Shown here: one piece after another, positions 38,473 to 47,441 of the stretch
Layout: each line of letters begins with the position of its first letter
Numbering within the stretch: position 1 is the stretch's first letter
Source of the DNA: Nitratireductor aquibiodomus NL21 = JCM 21793
GTDB lineage: Bacteria > Pseudomonadota > Alphaproteobacteria > Rhizobiales > Rhizobiaceae
Direction of reading: 5' to 3'
Length of the DNA stretch: 47,441 nucleotides
Assembly: GCF_000615975.1 (NCBI RefSeq)
Contig: NZ_BAMP01000027.1
Coordinates: 1-47,441, forward strand
Position numbers and translations under genes: made by a program
The notes under the pieces: generated by a model
The model's input: the letters and a program-made list of their open reading frames with translations, nothing else
Told to the model about the DNA's origin: nothing
The model's database searches: none

Positions 38473-39950
38473 CTAAACCGATTTCCAGCCCGGCGCATGA
38501 CCGTGTATCTCGGCGCGATTGCGGCCGAGGTGCTTGGCGCGATAGAGCGCCCTGTCGGCTTCCTCCAAAAGCGCCTCAATCGTGGCTGAACCGTCTTCCG
38601 ATGATGCCAGCCCGACACTGACCGTCACAGGGATAGCAACCTGCCTTTCCGGCTTGACGGGTGCCTGCGAGAAGGCGCTGCGGATGCGCTCGGCGACCTC
38701 AAGCGCCTGTTCGCGGCGGCATTTGGGTAGAAGAATGGCGAATTCCTCGCCACCGACCCGACCAATAATGTCGTTGCCGCGCAGACACGCCGAAATTCTT
38801 GCCGCTGCAATCGAAATCACCTGGTCTCCGGTCGCATGACCGAACCGGTCGTTGATGGATTTGAAGTGATCGATGTCCAGCATGAGGACGGAATAGGGCT
38901 GAGCCTGTCGGGCGCAGGACCGCGCGAGCCGCAACGCCTCTTCCCCGAAAGCACGTCGGTTGAGGAGATTGGACAAGGGATCGTGCCGGGCAAGATGGGA
39001 GAGCTGGGCAATCAGATCCTTTTGTTTTGCCATTGCACTGGCGAGCATCAGAGGGGCAAGGGTGATCAGGCTGACGCCAAGCCGCATGGAGATCAGAGCA
39101 CCTTCTGCGGAGACATCAACCATCTTGTCGAACAGGTTTGCAGAGAGCGCGATCAGGCTCCAGAAGCTGAACACCGACGTCAGGAGGACCGTGACGAAAC
39201 GCGGATACACGATCGCCGCCCACAGGAGTGCCGGCACGGGAAACGCAACGGCGCCAGGACCGCCGATCTGAAAACTGGCAAAGCATGTAAGCACAAGCGC
39301 AATCATCGGCATTGCGAGATAGGCCAACCGTTTCGCCGATGCGCCGCGCGGGAATGGAATCACGCGGGCGGTGAGAATGACCGGCAGGATCGCGACAAAG
39401 TTGGCAAACTCGGTGACGAACCAGAATGTCCAGCCGCCCAGTGCGGTGCCGCTGAACAGAATCGGATTTGCCACCGATCCGACCAGCCCCGCCATACAGG
39501 CGCCAAAACCGATCGCCGAAACCAGCTGGGGAACCGATTCCGGCGTCTGCAGTCGGATCGCCTCCCGCGGAAACATCCGCAGAACCACAAAGGCCCCGCC
39601 GATGCTGGCAAGGTTCGCACCCGTCAGTATGAGCGTCTTGCCAAGCGGAGAGCCGGTGAGAAGGTCAGCAGCAATGAACCAGCAGTGGCGGCACCCCAGC
39701 CATATCGCGATGCCGTGGCAGGCATCCGCAACAGCAGGCCGAGCATGACGGCATTGGCTGGCCATACCGTGGCGAGAAAATCGACCGGTCGCGTGTAGAT
39801 TCCGAAGAGACAGGTGCCGAACACGACAAGGCCGAGCAAAATTGCGGCCTGGATTGTCGCTACGAACGATCGCTTCGGCGATCGTTCGCTGGCTATAGAA
39901 TTGGTCACCACTGGCTGCGACCCCCACAAACTGTGCTGGCAGACTAGCAT
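38473..39950 (-). CDS. MASE1–GGDEF diguanylate cyclase, apparent −1 frameshift
   Basis: Membrane-bound diguanylate cyclase making c-di-GMP. The N-terminal eight or so TM helices form a MASE1-type sensor (FLATVWPANAVMLGLLLR, then AADLLTGSPLGKTLILTGAN). The GGDEF domain starts near LARHDPLSNLLNRRAFGEEA; active site GGEEF in GRVGGEEFAILLPK, with an inhibitory RxxD site (RGND) five residues before it, so product inhibition is expected. The first part is in the frame from 39950, the rest in the neighbouring frame. One base is lost near 39676–39683; repair gives about 492 aa. The true start could be the later GTG (VVTNSIAS). Ligand unknown. Confidence 0.85.
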
Positions 39951-40066
39951 TGAATGCTGTCAGCCGGGTTAAGGCGGGCCGCGGAAACCATCTGTGCCGA
40001 ACATTACGAGCCATGGTTAACACAAGCGTGCAGGGTCCATTAAAGTTCGAGCTTTAGTCTCACGCC

Positions 40067-40225
40067 ATGAGCCCGATCAAACTGTTCTCGTATGTGTTGC
40101 GCGCTGCGCTCCTGCTGTCACCGGCGGCGGCTGCGGTGATCATGTTCGTCTATCTTCTCGACAGTGCGGAGCGAACGAATGATCTCCCGGCCGTGGACCC
40201 CTTCCGCACAGCCACAATCCGCTGA
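40067..40225 (+). CDS. possible 52-aa membrane protein
   Basis: Short frame MSPIKLFSYVLRAALLLSPA, then AAAVIMFVYLLDSAERTNDL and a tail ending TATIR. One strong TM helix (about residues 8–30) with a basic start and acidic exit. Codons look GC-biased at position 3, but there is no clear ribosome site. Divergent from the diguanylate cyclase gene. Tentative. Confidence 0.35.
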   Translation: MSPIKLFSYVLRAALLLSPAAAAVIMFVYLLDSAERTNDLPAVDPFRTATIR

Positions 40226-40394
40226 TCGCAATGGATCTCGGGATGCTCTGGCAGACGCTTTCCCGGCCACACGCCAAGACAAGGCGCGCTGAATCTTCAG
40301 GGCAGAAGCGCTGTGCGTTTACTCTCAAAAGCGATGGAATTCTGGGAAAAATGGGAGGGGGAATTTTCACCCCGGCTTCAGAGTTTCCCTCCGA

Positions 40395-40428
40395 GCGCCA
40401 CTTCTTCAATTTCTTTGAGAAGTGGCGC
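40395..40428 (-). terminator. 11-bp hairpin overlapping the tRNA-Asp 3' end
   Basis: GCGCCACTTCT / AGAAGTGGCGC with a 12-nt loop. One arm contains the last six bases of tRNA-Asp with CCA. No T-tract. Confidence 0.5.
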
Positions 40429-40501
40429 GAGTGACGGGGCTCGAACCCGCGACCTCCGGCGTGACAGGCCGGCACTCTAACCAACTGAGCTACACCCGCG
40501 C
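40423..40501 (-). tRNA. tRNA-Asp (anticodon GTC)
   Basis: Acceptor GCGCGGG/CTCGCGC with one G·T pair, D-arm with AGCTCAGTTGGTTAGAGTGC, anticodon loop CTGTCAC (anticodon GTC), T-arm GGGTTCGAGCCCC region, and CCA encoded. Confidence 0.96.
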
Positions 40502-40683
40502 TTGAGGCGCTGTGCCGAAGCAGCAACGCGTCGATGAGCGCTGAATTAGGGGGTTCTTGATGTGGTGTCAAGCAGCCAGGATGCAGTTTGTGAAACTTTC
40601 TTGATGTTGTTCCAATATGTGCTGGAGACGCGGTTTTTTGCTTGCGATCCGTGCGCGAACGCCCTAAACGATCCGCTTGGAAT

Positions 40684-40759
<76 letters not shown>

Positions 40760-40851
40760 TTCCCCTCTCCCTTACTGGACCGGCCATTTTGATCGGCATG
40801 CCGGTTTTGCCGTACTCCAGGCCACCATTTCCTTCCCCAGGGAGCGCGTAG

Positions 40852-41298
40852 GTGCCCGAGATTCGCAAGGCCCGGAAAGATGACCTCGTCGACCTGATGG
40901 AAATCTGGCGGCGGTCGGTTCGCGCCACTCATGATTTTCTATCCGAATCGGATTTCCGCGCGATCGAAGCAGACGTTGCCGGCAGCTATCTGCCGGAGGC
41001 CAGGCTCTGGGTCGCGGTGGATGGACGCGATTCTCCTCTCGCGTTCATGGGGCTGACAGCGGCGCATATCGACAGCCTGTTTGTTGACCCTGACGCGCGC
41101 GGGAAAGGCCTCGGTGCGCAACTTGTTGCCCATGCCCGCCAGGTCGCCGGCAGGCGGCTCACACTCGAGGTCAACGAGCAGAACGAGCAGGCGCTCGGCT
41201 TTTATCAGAAGATGGGCTTCACGGTGACGGGACGCTCCCCGCGCGATGGCGACGGTCGCCCCTATCCGCTTCTGCATATGAGCCTGCGCGCGCCCTGA
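40852..41298 (+). CDS. GNAT family N-acetyltransferase (YjaB-like)
   Basis: 148-aa acetyl-CoA-dependent acetyltransferase, cytosolic. The acetyl-CoA-binding motif A is clear: IDSLFVDPDARGKGLGAQLV with RGKGLG at 83–88. LTLEVNEQNEQALGFYQKMG, then FTVTGRSPRD, forms motif B. The N-terminus EIRKARKDDLVDLMEIWRRS is typical of YjaB/YiaC-like members. The start is GTG at 40852 with GGGAG upstream. The acceptor substrate cannot be predicted. It follows tRNA-Val by 92 bp and converges on hupB with a shared terminator. Confidence 0.85.
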   Translation: MPEIRKARKDDLVDLMEIWRRSVRATHDFLSESDFRAIEADVAGSYLPEARLWVAVDGRDSPLAFMGLTAAHIDSLFVDPDARGKGLGAQLVAHARQVAGRRLTLEVNEQNEQALGFYQKMGFTVTGRSPRDGDGRPYPLLHMSLRAP

Positions 41299-41336
41299 TC
41301 GCATTCAGGAAGAACAGGAAGCCATACGGCCAAAAG

Positions 41337-41363
41337 AAAAGCCGGGTCGAAACCCGGCTTTTC
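41337..41363. terminator. bidirectional terminator, GNAT gene / hupB
   Basis: AAAAGCCGGGT, loop CGAA, ACCCGGCTTTT: perfect 11-bp stem with A/T ends, working on both strands. Confidence 0.9.
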
Positions 41364-41385
41364 TTGCATTCCCTCAAGGGCGCTA

Positions 41386-41661
41386 TCAGCTGTTGACTGC
41401 GTCCTTCAGACCCTTGCCGGCCGAGAACTTCGGCACGTTGCGGGCCGGGATCTGAACCGTGGCGCCGGTCTGCGGGTTGCGGCCCGTGGAGGCCTCACGC
41501 CGCGAAACGGAGAAGTTGCCGAAGCCGACGAGGCGCACGTCCCCACCCTTCTTGAGTTCGCCTTCGATGACGGCGAAAACCGCATCGACCGCGGACTGGG
41601 CATCGCTTTTCGAGAGGCCTGCCTCTTCTGCGACTGCGGATACGAGCTCGTTCTTGTTCAT
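41386..41661 (-). CDS. hupB: DNA-binding protein HU
   Basis: 91-aa HU-family nucleoid protein. MNKNELVSAVAEEAGLSKSD begins the helical dimer part; VRLVGFGNFSVSRREASTGR and NPQTGATVQIPARNVPKFSA give the beta arms with the intercalating proline in RNPQTG. The ATG at 41661 follows GGAAGGGG; an earlier in-frame start at 41703 would read into the promoter. Located after lon as in other Hyphomicrobiales. Confidence 0.96.
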   Translation of the reverse strand: MNKNELVSAVAEEAGLSKSDAQSAVDAVFAVIEGELKKGGDVRLVGFGNFSVSRREASTGRNPQTGATVQIPARNVPKFSAGKGLKDAVNS

Positions 41662-41799
41662 GTAATTACCCCTTCCTGATAAGGACCAAGTGATGCGACT
41701 CACTCGGCTCGAGGCAGTCTAGGGAGAACATTTGCCGCCACCAAGCACGAAATGCTTCAGCGCCCTTCGAAAACCCATGTTTTCTGCGGTTTTCGACAG

Positions 41800-41826
41800 A
41801 AAAGCCGGGCACGAAGCCCGGCTTTT
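41800..41826. terminator. terminator after lon
   Basis: AAAAGCCGGGC / GCCCGGCTTTT with 5-nt loop ACGAA. It lies about 200 bp after the lon stop and 140 bp before hupB on the same strand, so it should separate the two transcripts. Confidence 0.8.
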
Positions 41827-41922
41827 GAGAGTTTTGCCGAAAAAACGGCCTTGAAATGGAGCGATCCCTTGCGCTGCACCGGTTCAGCGCACCTGCCGAA
41901 CCAGCCCTGCGGGAAGGCCCTG

Positions 41923-42023
41923 GAGCATCGGACCGAAAAATGAATCCGGTTTTCGGGCTATTCCGATGCTCCATCAATAATTTGGGCCGTCCTTTGTGCG
42001 TCCGGACGGACGCACGGCGATCT
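41923..42023. repeat. palindromic intergenic repeat, copy 2
   Basis: 101 bp, same orientation and structure as 38064–38165, about 85% identical; the hairpin arms are kept while the loops vary. Its right end overlaps the lon stop codon. Confidence 0.85.
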
Positions 42024-44445
42024 AATGGGCGATCGTCTGCCCCTCACCCTCACCGGCTGCCACCTTCGCCGGCTCCACGGGCTCGACCCAGTCAATCGGA
42101 TCGGGCGTGCGGGTGAGCGCATGTTCGAGCACTTCCCCAACGCGGCTGACCGGCACGATCTCGAGACCGTTCTTCACGTTCTCTGGAATATCGGCCAGGT
42201 CCTTGGCGTTCTCTTCGGGGATCAGCACCTTCTTGATGCCGCCGCGCAGCGCCGCAAGGAGCTTTTCCTTCAATCCGCCGATGGGCAGCACGCGGCCGCG
42301 CAGGGTGATCTCGCCGGTCATGGCGATATCCTTGCGCACCGGGATGCCCGTCATGATCGACACGATGGAGGTCGCCATGGCAACGCCTGCCGAAGGGCCA
42401 TCCTTGGGCGTCGCGCCTTCCGGCACGTGCACGTGAATGTCCTTCTTGTCGAAGACGGGCGGCTCGATGCCGAAATCGACGGCGCGCGAGCGGACATAGG
42501 ATGCCGCTGCCGAAATCGATTCCTTCATCACGTCGCGCAGATTGCCGGTCACCGTCATCTTGCCCTTACCGGGCATCATGACACCTTCGATGGTGAGAAG
42601 CTCGCCGCCGACTTCCGTCCAGGCAAGGCCGGTCACGACACCCACCTGATCCTCGCCCTCGGCCTGACCGAAGCGGAAGCGCTGCACGCCCAGATAATCC
42701 GACAGGTTGTCCTCGGTCACTTCGACCTTGTCCTTGCCGCCGTCCTTCTTGGCATTGCGCAGGATTTCCGTCACCGCCTTGCGGGCGAGCTTCATCAGCT
42801 CACGCTCAAGGTTACGGACACCCGCCTCACGCGTGTAGGTGCGGATGATCTGCTGCAGCGCGCCATCGGTCACGGAGAACTCGTGCGCCTCGAGCGCATG
42901 CTCGCGCACGGCCTTGGGCAGGAGGTGCCGCTTGGCGATCTCCACCTTCTCATCCTCGGTGTAACCGGCGATGCGGATGATCTCCATACGATCCATCAGC
43001 GCCGGCGGAATGTTCAGCGTGTTGGCCGTGGTGACGAACATCACGCTCGACAGGTCATATTCCACCTCGAGATAGTGATCCATGAAGGTCGAATTCTGCT
43101 CGGGATCGAGAACCTCAAGCAGGGCCGATGACGGATCGCCGCGGAAATCCATGCCCATCTTGTCGATCTCGTCGAGCAGGAAGAGCGGGTTGGACTTCTT
43201 TGCCTTCTTCATCGACTGGACGACCTTGCCGGGCATCGAGCCGATATAGGTGCGGCGATGACCGCGGATCTCTGCCTCGTCGCGCACGCCACCCAGCGCC
43301 ATGCGGACATATTCGCGTCCGGTGGCCTTGGCGATGGACTTGGCGAGCGAGGTCTTGCCGACGCCGGGCGGTCCGACGAGGCACAGGATCGGGCCCTTCA
43401 GCTTCTTCTGACGGCTCTGGACGGCCAGATACTCGACAATACGCTCCTTGACCTTCTCAAGGCCGAAGTGATCCGTATCGAGCACATTCTCGGCGAATTC
43501 GAGGTCGTTCTTGATCTTGCTCGGCTTCTTCCACGGAATGGAGAGAAGCCAGTCGAGATAGTTGCGGACCACCGTGGCCTCGGCCGACATGGGCGACATT
43601 GTCTTGAGCTTTTTCAGCTCCGCATCGGCCTTCTCGCGCGCTTCCTTGGAGAGCTTGGTCTTGTTGATGCGCTCTTCCAGTTCGGCGGCCTCATTGCGGC
43701 CGTCCTCGCCCTCGCCGAGCTCCTTCTGGATGGCCTTCATCTGCTCATTCAGATAATACTCGCGCTGCGTCTTCTCCATCTGGCGCTTGACGCGCGAGCG
43801 GATGCGCTTTTCCACCTGCAGAACGGAGATCTCGGCTTCCATGAAGCCCATGGCCTTTTCAAGCCGCTCACGCACGGAGAGCGTGGCAAGCATTTCCTGC
43901 TTTTCGGGAATCTTGATGGCCAGATGCGAGGCAACCGTGTCCGCCAGCTTCGAGTAATCCTCGATCTGGTTCGCAGCTCCGACCACCTCGGGCGAAATCT
44001 TTTTGTTCAGCTTTACGTAATTTTCGAAGTCGGAAACCACGGAGCGCGCCAGCGCCTCGATTTCCACCTGATCCTCTTCCGGCTCGGGAAGGAGATCGGC
44101 CGTGGCCTCGTGAAACTCCTCACGCTCGGTAAACTGCGAGATGCGCGCACGCGAAGTGCCCTCGACGAGCACCTTGACCGTGCCGTCAGGCAATTTCAGG
44201 AGCTGCAGCACATTGGCAAGCGTACCGACGTCGTAAATGCCACTCGGCTCCGGATCATCATCCGCAGCGTTCATCTGCGTGGCCAGCAGGATCTGCCGCT
44301 CGGCACCCATCACCTCTTCCAGCGCCTTGATCGACTTGTCGCGGCCGACGAAGAGCGGAACGATCATGTGCGGGAACACCACGATATCGCGCAGGGGCAA
44401 TACGGGATAAGGAGCGCCACCAGCGGTCTTGGGGGTATCAGTCAT
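42022..44445 (-). CDS. lon: ATP-dependent protease Lon
   Basis: 807-aa AAA+ serine protease that degrades misfolded and regulatory proteins in the cytosol. N-terminal substrate domain (LPLRDIVVFPHMIVPLFVGR), Walker A GPPGVGKTSLAKS, Walker B FLLDEIDKMG, and the protease domain with catalytic Ser685 in KDGPSAGVAMA and Lys in GGLKEKLLAA (726/728). All complete, no frameshift. It follows clpX with 330 bp between, so it probably has its own promoter; no heat-shock promoter is evident by eye. Confidence 0.97.
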   Translation of the reverse strand: MTDTPKTAGGAPYPVLPLRDIVVFPHMIVPLFVGRDKSIKALEEVMGAERQILLATQMNAADDDPEPSGIYDVGTLANVLQLLKLPDGTVKVLVEGTSRARISQFTEREEFHEATADLLPEPEEDQVEIEALARSVVSDFENYVKLNKKISPEVVGAANQIEDYSKLADTVASHLAIKIPEKQEMLATLSVRERLEKAMGFMEAEISVLQVEKRIRSRVKRQMEKTQREYYLNEQMKAIQKELGEGEDGRNEAAELEERINKTKLSKEAREKADAELKKLKTMSPMSAEATVVRNYLDWLLSIPWKKPSKIKNDLEFAENVLDTDHFGLEKVKERIVEYLAVQSRQKKLKGPILCLVGPPGVGKTSLAKSIAKATGREYVRMALGGVRDEAEIRGHRRTYIGSMPGKVVQSMKKAKKSNPLFLLDEIDKMGMDFRGDPSSALLEVLDPEQNSTFMDHYLEVEYDLSSVMFVTTANTLNIPPALMDRMEIIRIAGYTEDEKVEIAKRHLLPKAVREHALEAHEFSVTDGALQQIIRTYTREAGVRNLERELMKLARKAVTEILRNAKKDGGKDKVEVTEDNLSDYLGVQRFRFGQAEGEDQVGVVTGLAWTEVGGELLTIEGVMMPGKGKMTVTGNLRDVMKESISAAASYVRSRAVDFGIEPPVFDKKDIHVHVPEGATPKDGPSAGVAMATSIVSIMTGIPVRKDIAMTGEITLRGRVLPIGGLKEKLLAALRGGIKKVLIPEENAKDLADIPENVKNGLEIVPVSRVGEVLEHALTRTPDPIDWVEPVEPAKVAAGEGEGQTIAH

Positions 44446-44775
44446 GTTTCAGCCTTTTCAAACCGCGACCGCTCAAGAGCCAGTCGCGGGCTTCAGTCTA
44501 TCCGGCCAGAGCGTTATCCACCAGAAGCAACCGCATTGTTGCGCGATGCGTGAATGGAAACCACCCCACCTTTGCTCCTCCCTTAGTTGGAGACATGAAC
44601 CGAGAAGATCAAGGGCTTAGGCAGGATGCGTGGACCGGACACACAGCCTGCAGCCTCTGGCCATCCCGATTGGGGCGATCTGGTGGTTATCAACACCGCA
44701 AAACGCCAACGTCACCGGAACAGGGCCCCGGTGACGCAGAGATGAACACAAACACTTACGGACGAGTGTGATTCG
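44446..44775. other. intergenic region lon / clpX
   Basis: 330 bp. A hairpin CGTCACCGG / CCGGTGACG at 44710–44736 near the clpX stop may end clpX transcription (minus strand, followed by TTGGCGTTTTG). The remainder should hold the lon promoter, not recognisable by eye. Confidence 0.5.
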
Positions 44776-46050
<1,275 letters not shown>

Positions 46051-46369
46051 GTCTTACGTCCTTTCACTACCCACCGGCATGTCGCCCCGTACCTGCCGGG
46101 CGGTCATGGCACCCGAAGACGGAATAGCCCCCAGGCGGTCCACGCTCTGTCTTCGAAACGAAACACAAATCCGAAAACGCGGCAACCATACCGAGCCCCT
46201 GTCCAGACCTTGGCTTCGGAAACTCAATATAGGCTTAACGTAGGCGTTCACACACCGGCTGCAAACACAAAAATGTGACAGAATTGACGCAATCGACCGC
46301 AAATGCGGGCGAAACGCGTGCCGCCCGGCACCAGGCCGGGCCGTCCGTTGATGAATACCTGTTCGGGAA
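46051..46369. other. intergenic region clpX / clpP
   Basis: 319 bp between the clpP stop and the clpX start. No gene, terminator or RNA recognised; it probably contains a clpX promoter. Confidence 0.4.
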
Positions 46370-47002
46370 TCAGGAATCAGAGGCTTTCTCGGTCGCGTCG
46401 CGCGAACTGACCACCTTGTCGATCAGGCCGAAAGACAGCGCCTCGTCCGAAGTCATGAAGTGATCGCGGTCGAGCGTCTTCTCGATCGTCTCGTAATCCT
46501 GCCCCGTGTGTTTCACGTAGACTTCGTTCAGGCGGCGTTTCAGCTTGATGATGTCCTGCGCGTGGCGTTCGATATCGGACGCCTGCCCCTGGAAGCCACC
46601 GGAAGGCTGATGCACCATGATGCGTGCATTGGGCGTTGCAAGGCGCATGTCCTTGTGGCCCGCACAAAGAAGCAGCGAGCCCATCGACGCGGCCTGACCG
46701 ATGCAGAGCGTGGAGACAGGGGGCTGGATGAACTGCATCGTGTCGTAAATGGCCATGCCCGAGGTCACCACACCACCCGGCGAGTTGATGTAGAGCGCGA
46801 TCTCTTTCTTGGGGTTCTCGGCCTCAAGAAAAAGAAGCTGCGCGCACACCAGCGAGGCCATGCCATCCTCGATCGGGCCGGTGATGAAGATGATGCGCTC
46901 TTTGAGAAGACGCGAGAAGATGTCGTAAGCCCGTTCACCCCGGTTCGTCTGTTCGACGACCATGGGCACCAGATTCATGGCGGTATCGACGGGATTCGGC
47001 AT
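46370..47002 (-). CDS. clpP: ATP-dependent Clp protease proteolytic subunit ClpP
   Basis: 210-aa serine peptidase that assembles as a double heptamer. Catalytic triad: Ser106 ([11 protein letters not shown]), His131 (MVHQPSGG) and Asp180 (LDRDHFM). The oxyanion [12 protein letters not shown] and the handle helix region are normal. A GAAAGG site precedes the ATG at 47002. Transcribed away from the P450 gene. Confidence 0.97.
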   Translation of the reverse strand: MPNPVDTAMNLVPMVVEQTNRGERAYDIFSRLLKERIIFITGPIEDGMASLVCAQLLFLEAENPKKEIALYINSPGGVVTSGMAIYDTMQFIQPPVSTLCIGQAASMGSLLLCAGHKDMRLATPNARIMVHQPSGGFQGQASDIERHAQDIIKLKRRLNEVYVKHTGQDYETIEKTLDRDHFMTSDEALSFGLIDKVVSSRDATEKASDS

Positions 47003-47215
47003 GAAAATACCTTTCGGTTAGAAGTCGCACGCCGCAAATCTGGCGCGCGCAAAGCGGCAGAATCGTTTGGTTCAACGGGATAGATAGGATGCCCCCTTCC
47101 TCTGACGCAAGAGCAAGCGCTTATCAAGATGGTCGCCGGCCGCCGATTCGCCGGTTATGAATGGCGACCTGCGCCGCACGACACCGCACATTCTGGAAGC
47201 CGGATCGCCACCACA

Positions 47216-47441
47216 ATGCACATCAGGCCCGCCTATCTCCATTTCGACGCTGACAGAAAATCCGTCCAGCTCGACCCGCACCAGCCGGAATTCGTTCGCA
47301 ATCCTTATGACGCCTACGCGTTTCTCCACGCGCAGGGGCCGGACTTCTTCTGGGAAAACTATGGCTTCTGGTGCCTTATCGATCATGACGGCGTCAATCG
47401 CGCGCTGCGCGACCGGCGCCTCGGGCGCCAGCAGCCCGACG
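47216..47441 (+). CDS. cytochrome P450, 5' part only (window ends)
   Basis: The frame from ATG 47216 stays open to the end: MHIRPAYLHFDADRKSVQLD, then PHQPEFVRNPYDAYAFLHAQ, GPDFFWENYGFWCLIDHDGV and NRALRDRRLGRQQ. The F-x-x-NPY-x-AYA-x-L and GP-x-FFW-x-x-YGFW patterns and DRRLGRQ are the N-terminal helix A/B region of bacterial class I P450s. About 75 residues are seen; the haem-binding cysteine is beyond the window. Divergent from clpP with 213 bp between. Substrate unknown. Confidence 0.75.
   Translation, partial: MHIRPAYLHFDADRKSVQLDPHQPEFVRNPYDAYAFLHAQGPDFFWENYGFWCLIDHDGVNRALRDRRLGRQQPD

Overview
The window looks like a piece of an alphaproteobacterial (Hyphomicrobiales, Phyllobacteriaceae/Mesorhizobium-like) chromosome. 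The evidence is high GC coding DNA, a complete 14-gene nuo operon with the rhizobial NuoE C-terminal extension, the block birA–rnj–mce–DUF1467–proS–lolC/E–lolD downstream of nuoN, the block clpP–clpX–lon–hupB upstream of nuoA, and the palindromic intergenic repeats typical of this group. I recognise this layout from family knowledge; no search was run.

Layout. 1–4.5 kb: a small membrane protein, an AGCS alanine/glycine:sodium symporter, a small hypothetical gene and an Asp/Glu-racemase-superfamily (EutA-like) enzyme. 4.5–8.1 kb: an accessory zone holding a frameshifted secreted protein and then a 2.3-kb segment bounded by about 150-bp direct repeats, each ending with the 3' end of tRNA-Leu(GAG). 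Inside are a DUF1772-type gene, a frameshifted multi-TM gene and a truncated gene, with a clear promoter carrying two operator-like dyads. 8.2–11.2 kb: lipB, ggt and a 28-codon membrane micro-ORF. 11.3–18.5 kb (minus strand): lolD, lolC/E, proS, DUF1467, mce, rnj, birA. 18.5–33.4 kb (minus strand): nuoA to nuoN, encoding the whole proton-pumping NADH dehydrogenase. 33.7–40.2 kb: ycaQ, a TadE/TadG-like pair, a small secreted protein, a MASE1–GGDEF diguanylate cyclase and a small membrane ORF. 40.4–47.4 kb: tRNA-Asp, tRNA-Val, a GNAT gene, hupB, lon, clpX, clpP and the start of a cytochrome P450.

Two intergenic zones look like unannotated RNA genes: plus strand about 14961–15119 and minus strand about 38202–38400. 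Each ends in a strong intrinsic terminator that no known gene accounts for.

The most important caution concerns sequence quality. Eight genes, including the normally essential proS and also nuoD, nuoH and nuoI, are each interrupted by an apparent single-base deletion in a short homopolymer. Restoring one base gives a full-length protein in every case. This uniform direction points to sequencing or assembly indels more than to real gene decay, so the pseudogene calls should be read that way. I found no CRISPR array, transposase, integrase or clear new defence-type system.
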